Assembly (NCBI RefSeq): GCF_028618525.1
Contig: NZ_JAQITC010000002.1
Location: 1-64,000, forward strand
Direction of reading: 5' to 3'
Length of the DNA: 64,000 nucleotides
Source of the DNA: Bartonella sp. AU55XJBT
GTDB taxonomy: Bacteria; Pseudomonadota; Alphaproteobacteria; Rhizobiales; Rhizobiaceae
Below the pieces are notes generated by a model. That model did no database searches, had not been told where the DNA came from, and saw nothing but the letters and a program-made list of their open reading frames with translations. A program made the position numbers and the translations under genes. Below, in pieces: positions 1-6,318 of the stretch (position 1 is its first letter; every line of letters starts with the position of its first letter).

Positions 1-416
1 AATTCTGCAATCACATGATCTTTTTGTTCAATTTGACTTTGTAAGTGATTCAAAACACCAAGTAATGCTTCGGGTTTTGAGTAATCAACTTGTGGTGTTG
101 CTACTTTTTTCAAAAGCCGTTCACATTTGATAAAGTATTGACGTGCTTCATGCCCCTCATCATTACGCTCTATCATCGAAAGGTGTTTAGCCATGTCGAG
201 CGTGAGATAGTATTCTTTCATTTTTCCACCCCGGTAAAAATTTACCGCGGTTATAAAGTCTATATTTTCTCGAAAGTTACATTCTTTAATACGATTTTTA
301 ATCCAGTCTGCAAACTTTGATGTAATTTCTAAAAACGCGTGTAAATCACGCGCATTAACTGTTTGAACAGTCTCTTGATCAATAACTTGTTCTTTAATTT
401 CTATAAGAGTGTTCAT
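1..416 (-). CDS. Phage antirepressor, AntA family (5' part, cut by window edge)
   Basis: The gene reads leftwards from ATG at 416 and is cut by the window edge, leaving 138 codons. Residues about 20-80 contain NARDLHAFLE, FADWIKNRI, YYLTLDMAKHLSMIERN and EARQYFIKCER, which is the pattern of the AntA/AntB antirepressor N-terminal domain (P1 Ant1-like). These proteins inactivate a prophage repressor; the DNA-binding KilA-C half would lie beyond the left edge. A strong ribosome binding site (AAGGAG) sits 7 bases before ATG and overlaps a repeated element complementary to the upstream C4-like RNA. The gene is therefore probably kept silent by an antisense RNA made from its own leader. Family assignment is by motif recognition. 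Confidence 0.85.
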   Translation of the reverse strand, partial: MNTLIEIKEQVIDQETVQTVNARDLHAFLEITSKFADWIKNRIKECNFRENIDFITAVNFYRGGKMKEYYLTLDMAKHLSMIERNDEGHEARQYFIKCERLLKKVATPQVDYSKPEALLGVLNHLQSQIEQKDHVIAE

Positions 417-425
417 AATGAACTC

Positions 426-446
426 CTTATCGTTAGATGTTTGTTA
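426..446 (-). promoter_or_regulatory. Antisense target copy at the antirepressor RBS
   Basis: On the minus strand this is one copy of the element TAACAAACAYCYAACGATAA. The final GATAAG runs directly into the AAGGAG Shine-Dalgarno of the antirepressor gene. The second copy is at 631-652 in the same orientation, and a near-complement lies between them at 475-494. Pairing here would block ribosome access. The base identities are seen; the regulatory role is inferred from the P1 C4 system. Confidence 0.6.
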
Positions 447-469
447 ATGACACTCTAAAAAAGAGTGCC

Positions 470-565
470 GGGCGCTAACAAATACGGCGATAAGTCCGTC
501 GTTACACTTTCCCCGCAAGGGTATTGTATAATGTAACCACACCCGACAAAATCACTATATGCTAC
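470..565 (-). ncRNA. C4-like antisense RNA in the antirepressor leader
   Basis: On the minus strand this segment folds into a hairpin closed by GTTACA/TGTAAC (532-537 with 501-506), with an inner CCC-TTGC-GGG hairpin (511-521). It is followed by CTTATCGCCGTATTTGTTAG (494-475). That sequence is nearly complementary to the two flanking elements at 426-446 and 631-652: CTTATCG pairs exactly with CGATAAG, then TATTTGTTAG pairs with CTAACAAACA apart from one G-T type change. The layout (antisense RNA within the antirepressor transcript, target at the ribosome binding site) matches C4 RNA of phages P1 and P7. Boundaries are approximate. Confidence 0.6.
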
Positions 566-630
566 AAAGCATGTGATGAGTCAAAGTTTTTAAATTTCGG
601 CGGGAAGAGATTATTTCGGTAATCTATCCG

Positions 631-652
631 CTTATCGTTGGGTGTTTGTTAG
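631..652 (-). promoter_or_regulatory. Second antisense target copy, overlapping a mini-ORF stop
   Basis: This is the upstream copy of the element found at the antirepressor RBS. It overlaps the stop codon of the 15-codon reading frame (649-696) and ends in GATAAGC. Two target copies flanking the antisense RNA resemble the paired a'/b' sites of P1 C4 control. The sequence is seen; the role is inferred. Confidence 0.5.
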
Positions 653-696
653 GCACCTGATTCGACAATAGACATATTGTCAAGAGGTGACTTCAT
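649..696 (-). CDS. Possible 15-residue leader peptide (MKSPLDNMSIVESGA)
   Basis: A minus-strand reading frame from ATG at 696 to TAA at 649. The ATG overlaps the end of the preceding 63-codon frame (680-871), so the two could be translationally coupled. No separate Shine-Dalgarno is visible. Its stop lies inside the repeated antisense target, so translation of this frame could be what the C4-like RNA senses or blocks, comparable to the short icd frame upstream of ant in P1. Coding status is uncertain. Confidence 0.3.
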   Translation of the reverse strand: MKSPLDNMSIVESGA

Positions 697-871
697 ATTT
701 TTTAAAATAATTATAGATTGTATAGTGTGTATATAAGTACACATTAAATTCGTTATTTATCAATGGCTTATGTGTACAATGTACAGTCGATTTGCAAATT
801 CTGTTGCTAGCGATAGTTCGCGCTAGCCTGCCCCGCAACGAAGCCAACCCGCTGGGAAGTACCTTTTGCAT
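680..871 (-). CDS. Possible small phage protein in icd-like position (63 aa)
   Basis: The minus-strand frame from ATG at 871 (MQKVLPSGLASLRGRL...) to TGA at 680. It overlaps the start of the 15-codon frame. It contains a 7-bp inverted repeat, GCTAGCG/CGCTAGC (806-812 with 821-827), that would form a hairpin in the message. An alternative frame over the same DNA reads GTSQRVGFVAGQASANYR before a TAG, so which frame (if any) is used is unclear. I do not recognise the product. Its place upstream of a C4-like RNA and antirepressor suggests an immunity-region gene. Confidence 0.3.
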   Translation of the reverse strand: MQKVLPSGLASLRGRLARTIASNRICKSTVHCTHKPLINNEFNVYLYTHYTIYNYFKKYEVTS

Positions 872-1001
872 TGATTTTATTGGTTTTTTTATGGAAATAA
901 CAAAGTGCAAGTGATAATTTGTTTTTAAAATTGTCATAAGAACATGTAATGTATAAACCAATAAGGATATGTAATATAGAGATAGAGCTTGGAAACATGA
1001 T

Positions 1002-1580
1002 CTAGCCTCTTTTATTGGCAGCGTATTCTTGACGAGCAAGTTGTCTCTGTATGTTTTTGGTTAGTCTTTCACTGGCATATTGTGCGATAGCATTTGCAAT
1101 TTCTGGCTTAGACATAACTTTAGCAATTGATGGTTCTTCTTGTTTTGCAATAGGGAATTGGTCTCCATCATCTCTTTGAAACACATTCCCTCCCATTTTT
1201 AAATCAACTCGCTTAGGAAAACTTCCTCCCTTAATAAAACCATGGGGCAAGATTTGTTTTTTCCCAAACAATTTGTAAGTTACACCGCGTTTTGTTTCTT
1301 TTGCCTTAAAAAATTTAAGAGGGATCGGTGTTCCAGAACCAGTGATATCTGTCTCGAGAAATTTTGCTGTAGCTTTTTCTTTAATATAAACGCCTTTTTT
1401 AACGCGCTTTGGTTGGGCTGATGAGATGTCAGCAACTTGCTTTTCAGTAAATCGTTCTACTTGTTTTGCTGCGGTGTTGACAGCATTACGCAAAGCCCAA
1501 TTAAGGCGAGGTGCTTGAAGATTGGTAAAGGTATCTTTTACTTGTTGAAGATACCATCCTTGATGGATAATTAATTTCAA
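1002..1580 (-). CDS. Phage minor tail protein Z-like
   Basis: A 192-residue, basic, soluble protein that reads like the prophage minor tail protein Z family: an N-terminal helical part (residues 1-60, ALRNAVNTAAKQVERFTEKQ), a central beta-rich segment with IPLKFFKAKETKRGVTYKLF, and a C-terminal QLARQEYAANKRG tail. Members help join or terminate the phage tail. The likely start is TTG at 1580, overlapping the TGA of the upstream broken frame (TTGA), which suggests translational coupling. No strong Shine-Dalgarno is visible, so the start may differ. It is part of a minus-strand prophage remnant. The family call rests on overall pattern, not on a catalytic motif. Confidence 0.6.
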   Translation of the reverse strand: MKLIIHQGWYLQQVKDTFTNLQAPRLNWALRNAVNTAAKQVERFTEKQVADISSAQPKRVKKGVYIKEKATAKFLETDITGSGTPIPLKFFKAKETKRGVTYKLFGKKQILPHGFIKGGSFPKRVDLKMGGNVFQRDDGDQFPIAKQEEPSIAKVMSKPEIANAIAQYASERLTKNIQRQLARQEYAANKRG

Positions 1581-1905
1581 CTTTTATGCTTTTTAGCAGG
1601 AGGTGTTGATGGCTTGGAAACTTTTTTAGGTGTTTCGGTCTGTTGAAGTGAAGTTTCTTCTGCTCTTAGTTTAGAAGATGTTTGTACAACTTCTTTTTCG
1701 ATTGGCTTAGTCTGTTCAATTACCTTTTCAGATTTTGCTGTTGTTTTACTTTCAACAAAGGGTTTTACGGCATTGGCGCGTTTGAGGCGTGGTAGACTTG
1801 ATTGGAAACCTCCACAAATGGATTACTTGAAGTTGATGGTTCAAAACGAATAGTGCTTTTATTATCGCCAACAACACACATTGGTTTGGTGATGATTGCT
1901 TTCAT
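1577..1905 (-). pseudogene. Frameshifted phage structural/accessory gene
   Basis: ATG at 1905, preceded by AAGGAG, opens a frame reading MKAIITKPMCVVGDNKSTIR...NPFVEVSNQ, which stops at 1765 after 46 codons. The next frame continues with LPRLKRANAVKPFVESK and a lysine/threonine/proline-rich tail ending STPPAKKHKS at 1577. The shift lies near 1795-1805. Joined, the product would be about 108 residues with an ordered N-terminus and a low-complexity charged C-terminus. It sits directly before the tail Z-like gene and overlaps its TTG start. It may be a decayed gene, or less likely a programmed frameshift. Function is not recognised. Confidence 0.6.
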
Positions 1906-2210
1906 CTTGACTCCTTTTGAGGTAATTAATTAATGACATCATTGGTCAATTAATGGCTTTTGATGTATGCAAAATAGATAAGCCAATTTTATCAATAAAA
2001 ACAGTAATTTAAACTGCTTTTAAAGCTTAATATTTTATCAAATTTTAGAGGATATTTTTGAATTTTAGATACAATACGACTAGTGCCGTACTGCCACTAA
2101 ATACGATTTTTCACGTATTGTCAACAGAAAAATCTAAATATTGTATATTTTTTCATTTTTTTGATCAAAACTTAGTATTTTAAAAGTCAATCTTTAATTT
2201 TATACAAATA

Positions 2211-2226
2211 ACAACATTTATGTTGT
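2211..2226. promoter_or_regulatory. Palindromic operator of hicAB
   Basis: ACAACATTTATGTTGT is a perfect 7-bp inverted repeat with a 2-base spacer. It overlaps the proposed -35 box of hicAB. HicB antitoxins with an XRE-type C-terminus normally bind a palindrome over their own promoter. The symmetry is seen; the binding is inferred. Confidence 0.6.
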
Positions 2227-2251
2227 ATTTAAACATTTTAGATGTTATATT
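2223..2251 (+). promoter_or_regulatory. Putative hicAB promoter
   Basis: TTGTAT (2223-2228) and TATATT (2246-2251) are spaced by 17 bases. The predicted transcription start falls at or next to the hicA ATG at 2258, and no Shine-Dalgarno precedes that ATG, so hicA may be translated from a leaderless message. Confidence 0.45.
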
Positions 2252-2257
2252 ATATTT

Positions 2258-2440
2258 ATGAACAGTCAAGAATTAAAAAGATATCTTACAAAACATGGTT
2301 GCAGTTTTACTTCAGGGAAAGGCGGCCATTTGCTTGTAAAACGTGGTTCTAAAAAATCCGTTTTACCTATGCATGGTACGCGGAAAGAATTAGGAACGGG
2401 ATTAGTTCAAAAGATTCTTAAAGATCTTGACCTAAGGTAA
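2258..2440 (+). CDS. hicA: HicA-family mRNA interferase toxin
   Basis: A 60-residue protein with the HicA double-stranded RNA-binding-like fold: helix MNSQELKRYLTKHG, then FTSGKGGHLLVKRG, where His24 is the expected catalytic residue, then the KELGTGLVQKILKDL helix. HicA cleaves mRNA and causes reversible growth arrest, and is neutralised by HicB. It is followed 20 bases later by hicB. There is no visible ribosome binding site, while hicB has GGAG; weak toxin and stronger antitoxin translation would fit a toxin-first operon. The full length is present and nothing suggests decay. Confidence 0.9.
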   Translation: MNSQELKRYLTKHGCSFTSGKGGHLLVKRGSKKSVLPMHGTRKELGTGLVQKILKDLDLR

Positions 2441-2460
2441 GTCTGAATATGGAGATGTAA

Positions 2461-2883
2461 ATGAAATATGCACTTAAATTTATCAAAGATGACAATGATA
2501 CTCTTCTTGTCGTTTCCAAAGACTTTCAAGAATTTATTACCTATGGTAACGACGAAAAAGAGGCTTTGGAACACGCAAAAAATGCCCTTTTAACAGTTAT
2601 TATGGGGCGTTTCCAAGATCGAGAAGTTGTTCCTTTTGGGGCTCGTGATACTGCCTATCCTTTTGTTGAAGTATCTTCATTGGTCACTTTAAAAATTGCA
2701 ATACATAACGCTATGGTTGAAAAGAATTTACGCAAAGCTGATCTTACGCGTCTTTTAAAACTCAATCCAATACAAATTGACCGATTATTGGATTTTAACC
2801 ACGCAACAAAATTAGACTCTTTAGAATCCACTCTTATTACTCTTGGCAAAGAAGTTACCATTAGTATCCAAGATGCCGCTTGA
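2461..2883 (+). CDS. hicB: HicB-family antitoxin
   Basis: A 140-residue antitoxin. Residues 1-75 form the partly degraded RNase H-like HicB domain (YALKFIKDDNDTLLVVSKDF, then EALEHAKNALLTVI). Residues 80-135 form an XRE-type helix-turn-helix (AIHNAMVEKNLRKADLTRLL...IDRLLDFNHATKLDSLESTL). The first domain should bind HicA and the second the operator palindrome at 2211-2226. The start ATG has GGAG 7 bases upstream. The pair sits between opposing prophage genes and probably stabilises the element. Confidence 0.88.
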   Translation: MKYALKFIKDDNDTLLVVSKDFQEFITYGNDEKEALEHAKNALLTVIMGRFQDREVVPFGARDTAYPFVEVSSLVTLKIAIHNAMVEKNLRKADLTRLLKLNPIQIDRLLDFNHATKLDSLESTLITLGKEVTISIQDAA

Positions 2884-2886
2884 AAC

Positions 2887-3429
2887 TTATTGGTTTTGCG
2901 TAAAATGTTTATGGAGCGCATTAAGAGCAACATACAGCGAACTAACAAGATATGATAGTGATTGATCTTCGATAACAAGATATTGTAATGCGGCATGAAG
3001 ATTATATTGATGGTAAAAACATTGCGCTTCTTTGATAACCCCTTTCATTTCTTCATAACAATGAGTTACTCTTTCAATCCACCGTTGTTGTGCCTCTTCA
3101 TTTGATGAAGGAGTAAAATCATCATAAATTGCATTAGGCAACCCTTTTTCACAGAGGTAATTATTTCTCACTTCAAGATATTTTTGTGCAGCGTCATATT
3201 GATCTTGATTGAGATTTCCTTTTAAGTAAAGCCGCCCGATATAGGTACCGGAAAGCGGATTTTTTGCCTCTTCTGTGGTCAAACAGAAGCGTTTGGCACG
3301 CATTTCTATTGCCAATTTATCAATGGGGGCACGAGGCATTTTTGTCCGTGAGATACGCCCATTGGGTTCTCTGATACATCCTTCAATGCGTGGGCGACCA
3401 CGTTTTGCTCGTTTTTTTCTTTTTGTCAT
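2887..3429 (-). CDS. Prophage-associated basic protein, function unknown
   Basis: A 180-residue protein. The first 14 residues are very basic (TKRKKRAKRGRPR) and contain an AT-hook-like RGRPR core. Next comes REPNGRISRTK, then a helical region with GTYIGRLYLKGNLNQDQYDAAQKYL. The same layout occurs in hypothetical proteins of rhizobial prophages, but I do not know a function. It follows the truncated ssb by 10 bases, as in a phage early/replication operon, and converges with hicB (3 bases between stops). A DNA-binding role is possible from the tail; this is inference. Confidence 0.6.
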   Translation of the reverse strand: MTKRKKRAKRGRPRIEGCIREPNGRISRTKMPRAPIDKLAIEMRAKRFCLTTEEAKNPLSGTYIGRLYLKGNLNQDQYDAAQKYLEVRNNYLCEKGLPNAIYDDFTPSSNEEAQQRWIERVTHCYEEMKGVIKEAQCFYHQYNLHAALQYLVIEDQSLSYLVSSLYVALNALHKHFTQNQ

Positions 3430-3439
3430 ATTTTTTCAA

Positions 3440-3735
3440 TCAGAATGGTATGCTGTCATTAAGAGATGCACTATAATTGGAGGCACCAGAGGCGATAGCA
3501 TAATTTTGAGAAGTTACGGGTGAGGGAAGAGATTGCTCTTTCTTTGCATCAAGCAACTGCAATTCACCTTTGTATTGTGACAAGACAATCTCTGTTGTGA
3601 AGCGGTCAATACCATTTTTATCTTGCCATTTACGGGTTTGTAATTTGCCTTCTACATAAACTTTTGAACCTTTGTTTAAGTATTGAAGAGCGATTTTTGC
3701 CAAATGTGGATTAAAAACCACCGCGGAATGCCCAT
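3440..3735 (-). pseudogene. ssb: Single-stranded DNA-binding protein, N-terminus lost
   Basis: The visible protein starts within the OB fold (HSAVVFNPHLAKIALQYL), continues with GSKVYVEGKLQTRKWQDKNG and ends with the SSB C-terminal tip DSIPF, which normally recruits partner proteins. The first 50-60 residues of a normal SSB, including the first OB strands, are absent. Going upstream, the frame runs into DNA that is coding on the opposite strand for a haemagglutinin remnant, so a recombination junction near 3733-3740 removed the 5' end. GTG at 3721 could still give a 93-residue product, but it is unlikely to bind DNA normally. Confidence 0.75.
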
Positions 3736-4551
3736 CCTGAGGGAGAAGTTGTGCATGATGAAAATGGCAATGTCCTCTATAAAAATGGAAACTATTTAAA
3801 ACCAGAAGAAGAACAGCATTTACAAAAAGGCTCTGATGGCGAGGTTCATATGTTTTATAATGGTATTTTTACCTCACCCGATGATGCCGCGCGTTATGCC
3901 GTCCAGTTTGCTGACAATGATCATGATCATCTGTATTTTACTATTTCCCCCAAGCTAAAGACTGGGAAGTGGAGATAGGGATAGCGGTTTTTCAGAAGCT
4001 TCTGGAAGGTAAACTTTTTTTGGATTGACCAATTCGACCAAGAAGTTTCAGAATACAATGTCTCTCTATGGCAATGACGGATTACATATTGATGCACACA
4101 GCCGTCGTAGCTTAACAGTAGGCAATGGAATGCGTGACTTTGAAGAGCATGGCATCCACGGTATATCCCAAAAAACAGATATCTATCTTTATGGACCAGC
4201 GGATCATGCTCGATCGATAGCGAATGCACACTATTATGTGAGTGATGGCAAGAAAGATCATATTTATTTACAAAACCATATATTTGATCCCAATGGTACA
4301 GGAATTGGTCATAATCTACCGACAGCTTATAAGGTACCCTTGAAGTTCCCCTATATATTATCTCCACCAGCAATTGCAATAAGAGAGCAAGTGGGAGCGC
4401 TACGCGACTTTAAACCTAGCACCCATAATTGTTATGGTATGCAGGGAAAAAATGCTAAGATACCTATGGAACACCTCATAATGCAACAATTTATGCATCT
4501 CATGCGATTTTAGATAATTTAGGTTTAGGTTATTTATGGAGGAAAAAATGA
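3736..4551 (+). pseudogene. C-terminal remnant of filamentous haemagglutinin/CdiA-like exoprotein
   Basis: Conceptual translation across three frames gives one continuous C-terminal region. It reads EGEVVHDENGNVLYKNGNYL...TSPDDAARYAVQFADNDHDH, then QAKDWEVEIGIAVFQKLLEG, then SLYGNDGLHIDAHSRRSLTV...NHIFDPNGTGIGHNLPTAY, then DTYGTPHNATIYASHAILDN and a stop at 4549. Frame changes fall near 3950 (in a T/C run), near 4020 (in a T run) and near 4455. The 5' part, thousands of bases in an intact gene, is missing. The family assignment (two-partner secreted haemagglutinin/contact-dependent inhibition type) is from recognition of this C-terminal region in Bartonella. The intact protein would be exported by an FhaC/CdiB partner, not present here. 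Confidence 0.65.
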
Positions 4552-4885
4552 ATACATTGTTTAAATTATTGAGTGGGCTGATTCTGTTAAGTATAACTGG
4601 ATGTGACATATCAAATATCGATAAACCTTCTCTAGAAGAAGTATACGTGTGGTTGAAGCCAAGAGCAGACTTTACTGAGATAGGAAAAGCCCTGTTAGAA
4701 TGTGGTATGCCGAGTCTTATTGATCAGGATTCCGTGATAGATACGGTGGTCCATATTGGTGCTACAATTATAAAGACCTCTCCATTTGCCAGCCTAGTGC
4801 TGTTATTCCGAAGCGAAGTGTCAAGAAGCGCTTAAACAGCCCTTATTGTAAAAGGTATAAAAACGCGGATGAATGCGTACCTTAA
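4548..4885 (+). pseudogene. Frameshifted lipoprotein next to the haemagglutinin C-terminus
   Basis: ATG at 4548, with GGAGG upstream, overlaps the stop of the haemagglutinin remnant (ATGA). The product begins MNTLFKLLSGLILLSITGCD, a lipoprotein signal peptide with lipobox ITGC, followed by KPSLEEVYVWLKPRADFTEI and ALLECGMPSLID. The frame breaks at about 4721-4735. The next frame carries the evident continuation RYGGPYWCYNYKDLSICQPS...LNSPYCKRYKNADECVP, ending at 4885. The uncorrected frame stops at 4833. The cysteine-rich C-terminal half suggests disulphides in the periplasm. The tight coupling suggests a partner or immunity role for the upstream exoprotein; function is not established. Confidence 0.6.
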
Positions 4886-5046
4886 GTCTTGCTGTTGATG
4901 AAAAACACAATCCCCACATTCATGTATCCCCATGCTTGTGCGGGATTGTTCCTTCAACAAACCATCTAACACTGTATGTGAAACAATATGACATAGGGAA
5001 TACACTCAGTAATCCTGTTACTTGCATTAAAAAATGTGATTTTTGA
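4873..5046 (+). CDS. Doubtful 57-residue frame
   Basis: The frame runs from ATG (MRTLSLAVDEKHNPHIHVSP) to TGA at 5044. It contains a long imperfect inverted repeat (ACAATCCC at 4907-4914 with GGGATTGT at 4942-4949, plus internal CACA/TGTG and CATG pairing). There is no clear Shine-Dalgarno. The DNA could instead be the rest of the broken lipoprotein locus with a terminator-like hairpin read on either strand. No family is recognised. Confidence 0.2.
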   Translation: MRTLSLAVDEKHNPHIHVSPCLCGIVPSTNHLTLYVKQYDIGNTLSNPVTCIKKCDF

Positions 5047-5092
5047 TTTTGCACTTCATAAGCTTCGTGTGAAAATGAAAAGCCTTGTCCAT

Positions 5093-5311
5093 ATGAGTAG
5101 AAAGAAAAGTAATGAGGAGCAAGAACTTACACAAACAGAACGACAGCTTCTTCACGAGATGATAGAAACCTATCAAGGCTTAAAGATGATGTCACGTATT
5201 GTGAAGTGGTTAGCCTTTATTGTCTTTATGTTTGTAATTGATTTATCCCGTTTCATGGACGCATTAGGGAATAGCTTCTCACATTTAAAAAAATGGATAG
5301 CTAAAAGTTAG
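5093..5311 (+). CDS. Small single-pass membrane protein, holin-like position
   Basis: I prefer the ATG at 5093, giving MSRKKSNEEQELTQTERQLL... (72 residues); an in-frame upstream extension to 5036 is possible. Residues 1-30 are charged and helical. Residues about 38-56 (WLAFIVFMFVIDLSRFM) form one membrane segment, and a short basic tail follows. Similar short proteins occur in rhizobial prophages near lysis genes, but no holin family motif can be claimed. The next gene starts 9 bases later. Confidence 0.45.
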   Translation: MSRKKSNEEQELTQTERQLLHEMIETYQGLKMMSRIVKWLAFIVFMFVIDLSRFMDALGNSFSHLKKWIAKS

Positions 5312-5320
5312 AGAAAACCT

Positions 5321-5752
5321 ATGTTTGATATACCACATAGAATTAGATTTTTAAAAACTCATAATGGAGATTCAAGCTTAGAACAAGACTGCCTCTTAAC
5401 ATCAACAATGAATCGTCAATGGCAAAAAATTTTTAATAATCTTCTCATAGTTAGCTATCATCATCAGAAAAAAAATAAAGTAAAAAATCCAGATATTAGT
5501 TTTCAGAAGGATGTGATTGATTTTTCTGATGATGACGCAATTGAACAACGTATTGCGTTGATTAATTATTATTTGTCTGATTTCTTCAAGGAGGATTTTG
5601 ATGATTGCTATATTGCAAAACGCTATAGTTCCGGTAGTTTTAACGATTTTTATTTCGTGGCAAAAGTAAACGGTTTTAGTTTTCCACTTCATTTAGGAAA
5701 CAAGAAATACCGTAAGGTTTTTCATTCTAAAATTATCCAAACCTCTCCTTAA
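5321..5752 (+). CDS. Hypothetical protein, 143 aa
   Basis: An acidic-basic mixed soluble protein (MFDIPHRIRFLKTHNGDSSL...). It has an aspartate-rich middle (DVIDFSDDDAIEQRIALINY) and a C-terminal stretch, SSGSFNDFYFVAKVNGFSFP. It has no signal peptide, membrane segment or motif I recognise. It lies 9 bases after the small membrane protein, so the two are probably co-transcribed. Low G+C and the position inside the prophage/haemagglutinin remnant suggest acquired DNA. Confidence 0.4.
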   Translation: MFDIPHRIRFLKTHNGDSSLEQDCLLTSTMNRQWQKIFNNLLIVSYHHQKKNKVKNPDISFQKDVIDFSDDDAIEQRIALINYYLSDFFKEDFDDCYIAKRYSSGSFNDFYFVAKVNGFSFPLHLGNKKYRKVFHSKIIQTSP

Positions 5753-5849
5753 AAAGGAGTTCTGATTCGCAATAACAATAATTGAGGAAAGCTTGAAAAA
5801 GATTTGTTAGAATCAGAAGGAATATTTCTTCTCTAACAGGACCTTTTAT

Positions 5850-6275
5850 ATGGTTACATCTTTTGGTAAAATTTTACGTAAACTTCGCGCTGATCACTCA
5901 GAACGTCTCTTAGATATGTCTAAGAAATTAGACGTATCTGTATCATTTTTATCTTCTGTAGAAATTGGCAAAAAATCTGTACCTGTTGGTATGGAAGAAA
6001 AGATCATAGAGCTTTATGGTTTAGATCAAAAGGAAGCATTACTTTTAAGAAAAGAAGCCTATGCATGTCGAAAGAGTTTTACAATAAAGCCTTCTGATTC
6101 ATGCAGATGTGAAATTGTTGGCATGTTTGTTAGAAACTTAGAAAATTTTTCACAACAAGACTTAACAAAATTTAAAAAATTGTTAGAGAAATTCGATAAA
6201 AAAAGCAGGCGTCCTATAGAGACATGTTGCAAACCCTATTCCCTTAACTTTATTCGGGTATCCCTTACCTCTTAA
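5850..6275 (+). CDS. XRE-family transcriptional regulator with altered C-terminus
   Basis: Residues 5-60 form an XRE/Cro helix-turn-helix (FGKILRKLRADHSERLLDMS, KKLDVSVSFLSSVEIGKKSV). A short helical tail (NFSQQDLTKFKKLLEKFD) is common in Bartonella phage-type regulators. The last 21 residues are out of the ancestral frame. The decayed paralogue at 63.35-63.66 kb has 16 extra bases between two ATAGAG repeats; restoring them here would give a tail ending ALYRDMLQTLFP at 6268. The DNA-binding half is intact. The start ATG has AGGA 9 bases upstream. It probably regulates neighbouring phage genes. Confidence 0.7.
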   Translation: MVTSFGKILRKLRADHSERLLDMSKKLDVSVSFLSSVEIGKKSVPVGMEEKIIELYGLDQKEALLLRKEAYACRKSFTIKPSDSCRCEIVGMFVRNLENFSQQDLTKFKKLLEKFDKKSRRPIETCCKPYSLNFIRVSLTS

Positions 6276-6318
6276 AACATAAGTAAAATGAATATCTTAT
6301 ATAGAAGGAAAAGAAGAA

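Larger units (their letters stand above)
1906..2257. other. AT-rich divergent intergenic region
   Basis: This lies between the minus-strand phage genes and the plus-strand hicAB. Apart from the palindrome and promoter-like boxes at its right end, I see no gene or other clear structure. Confidence 0.6.

Noticed and set aside
90..320. 76-codon plus-strand frame
   Set aside because: It lies antisense within the antirepressor gene, whose conserved motifs are on the minus strand.
872..1039. N-terminal extension of the 63-codon frame up to 1039
   Set aside because: It overlaps the 3' end of the tail Z-like gene on the same strand; the shorter ATG at 871 is more sensible.
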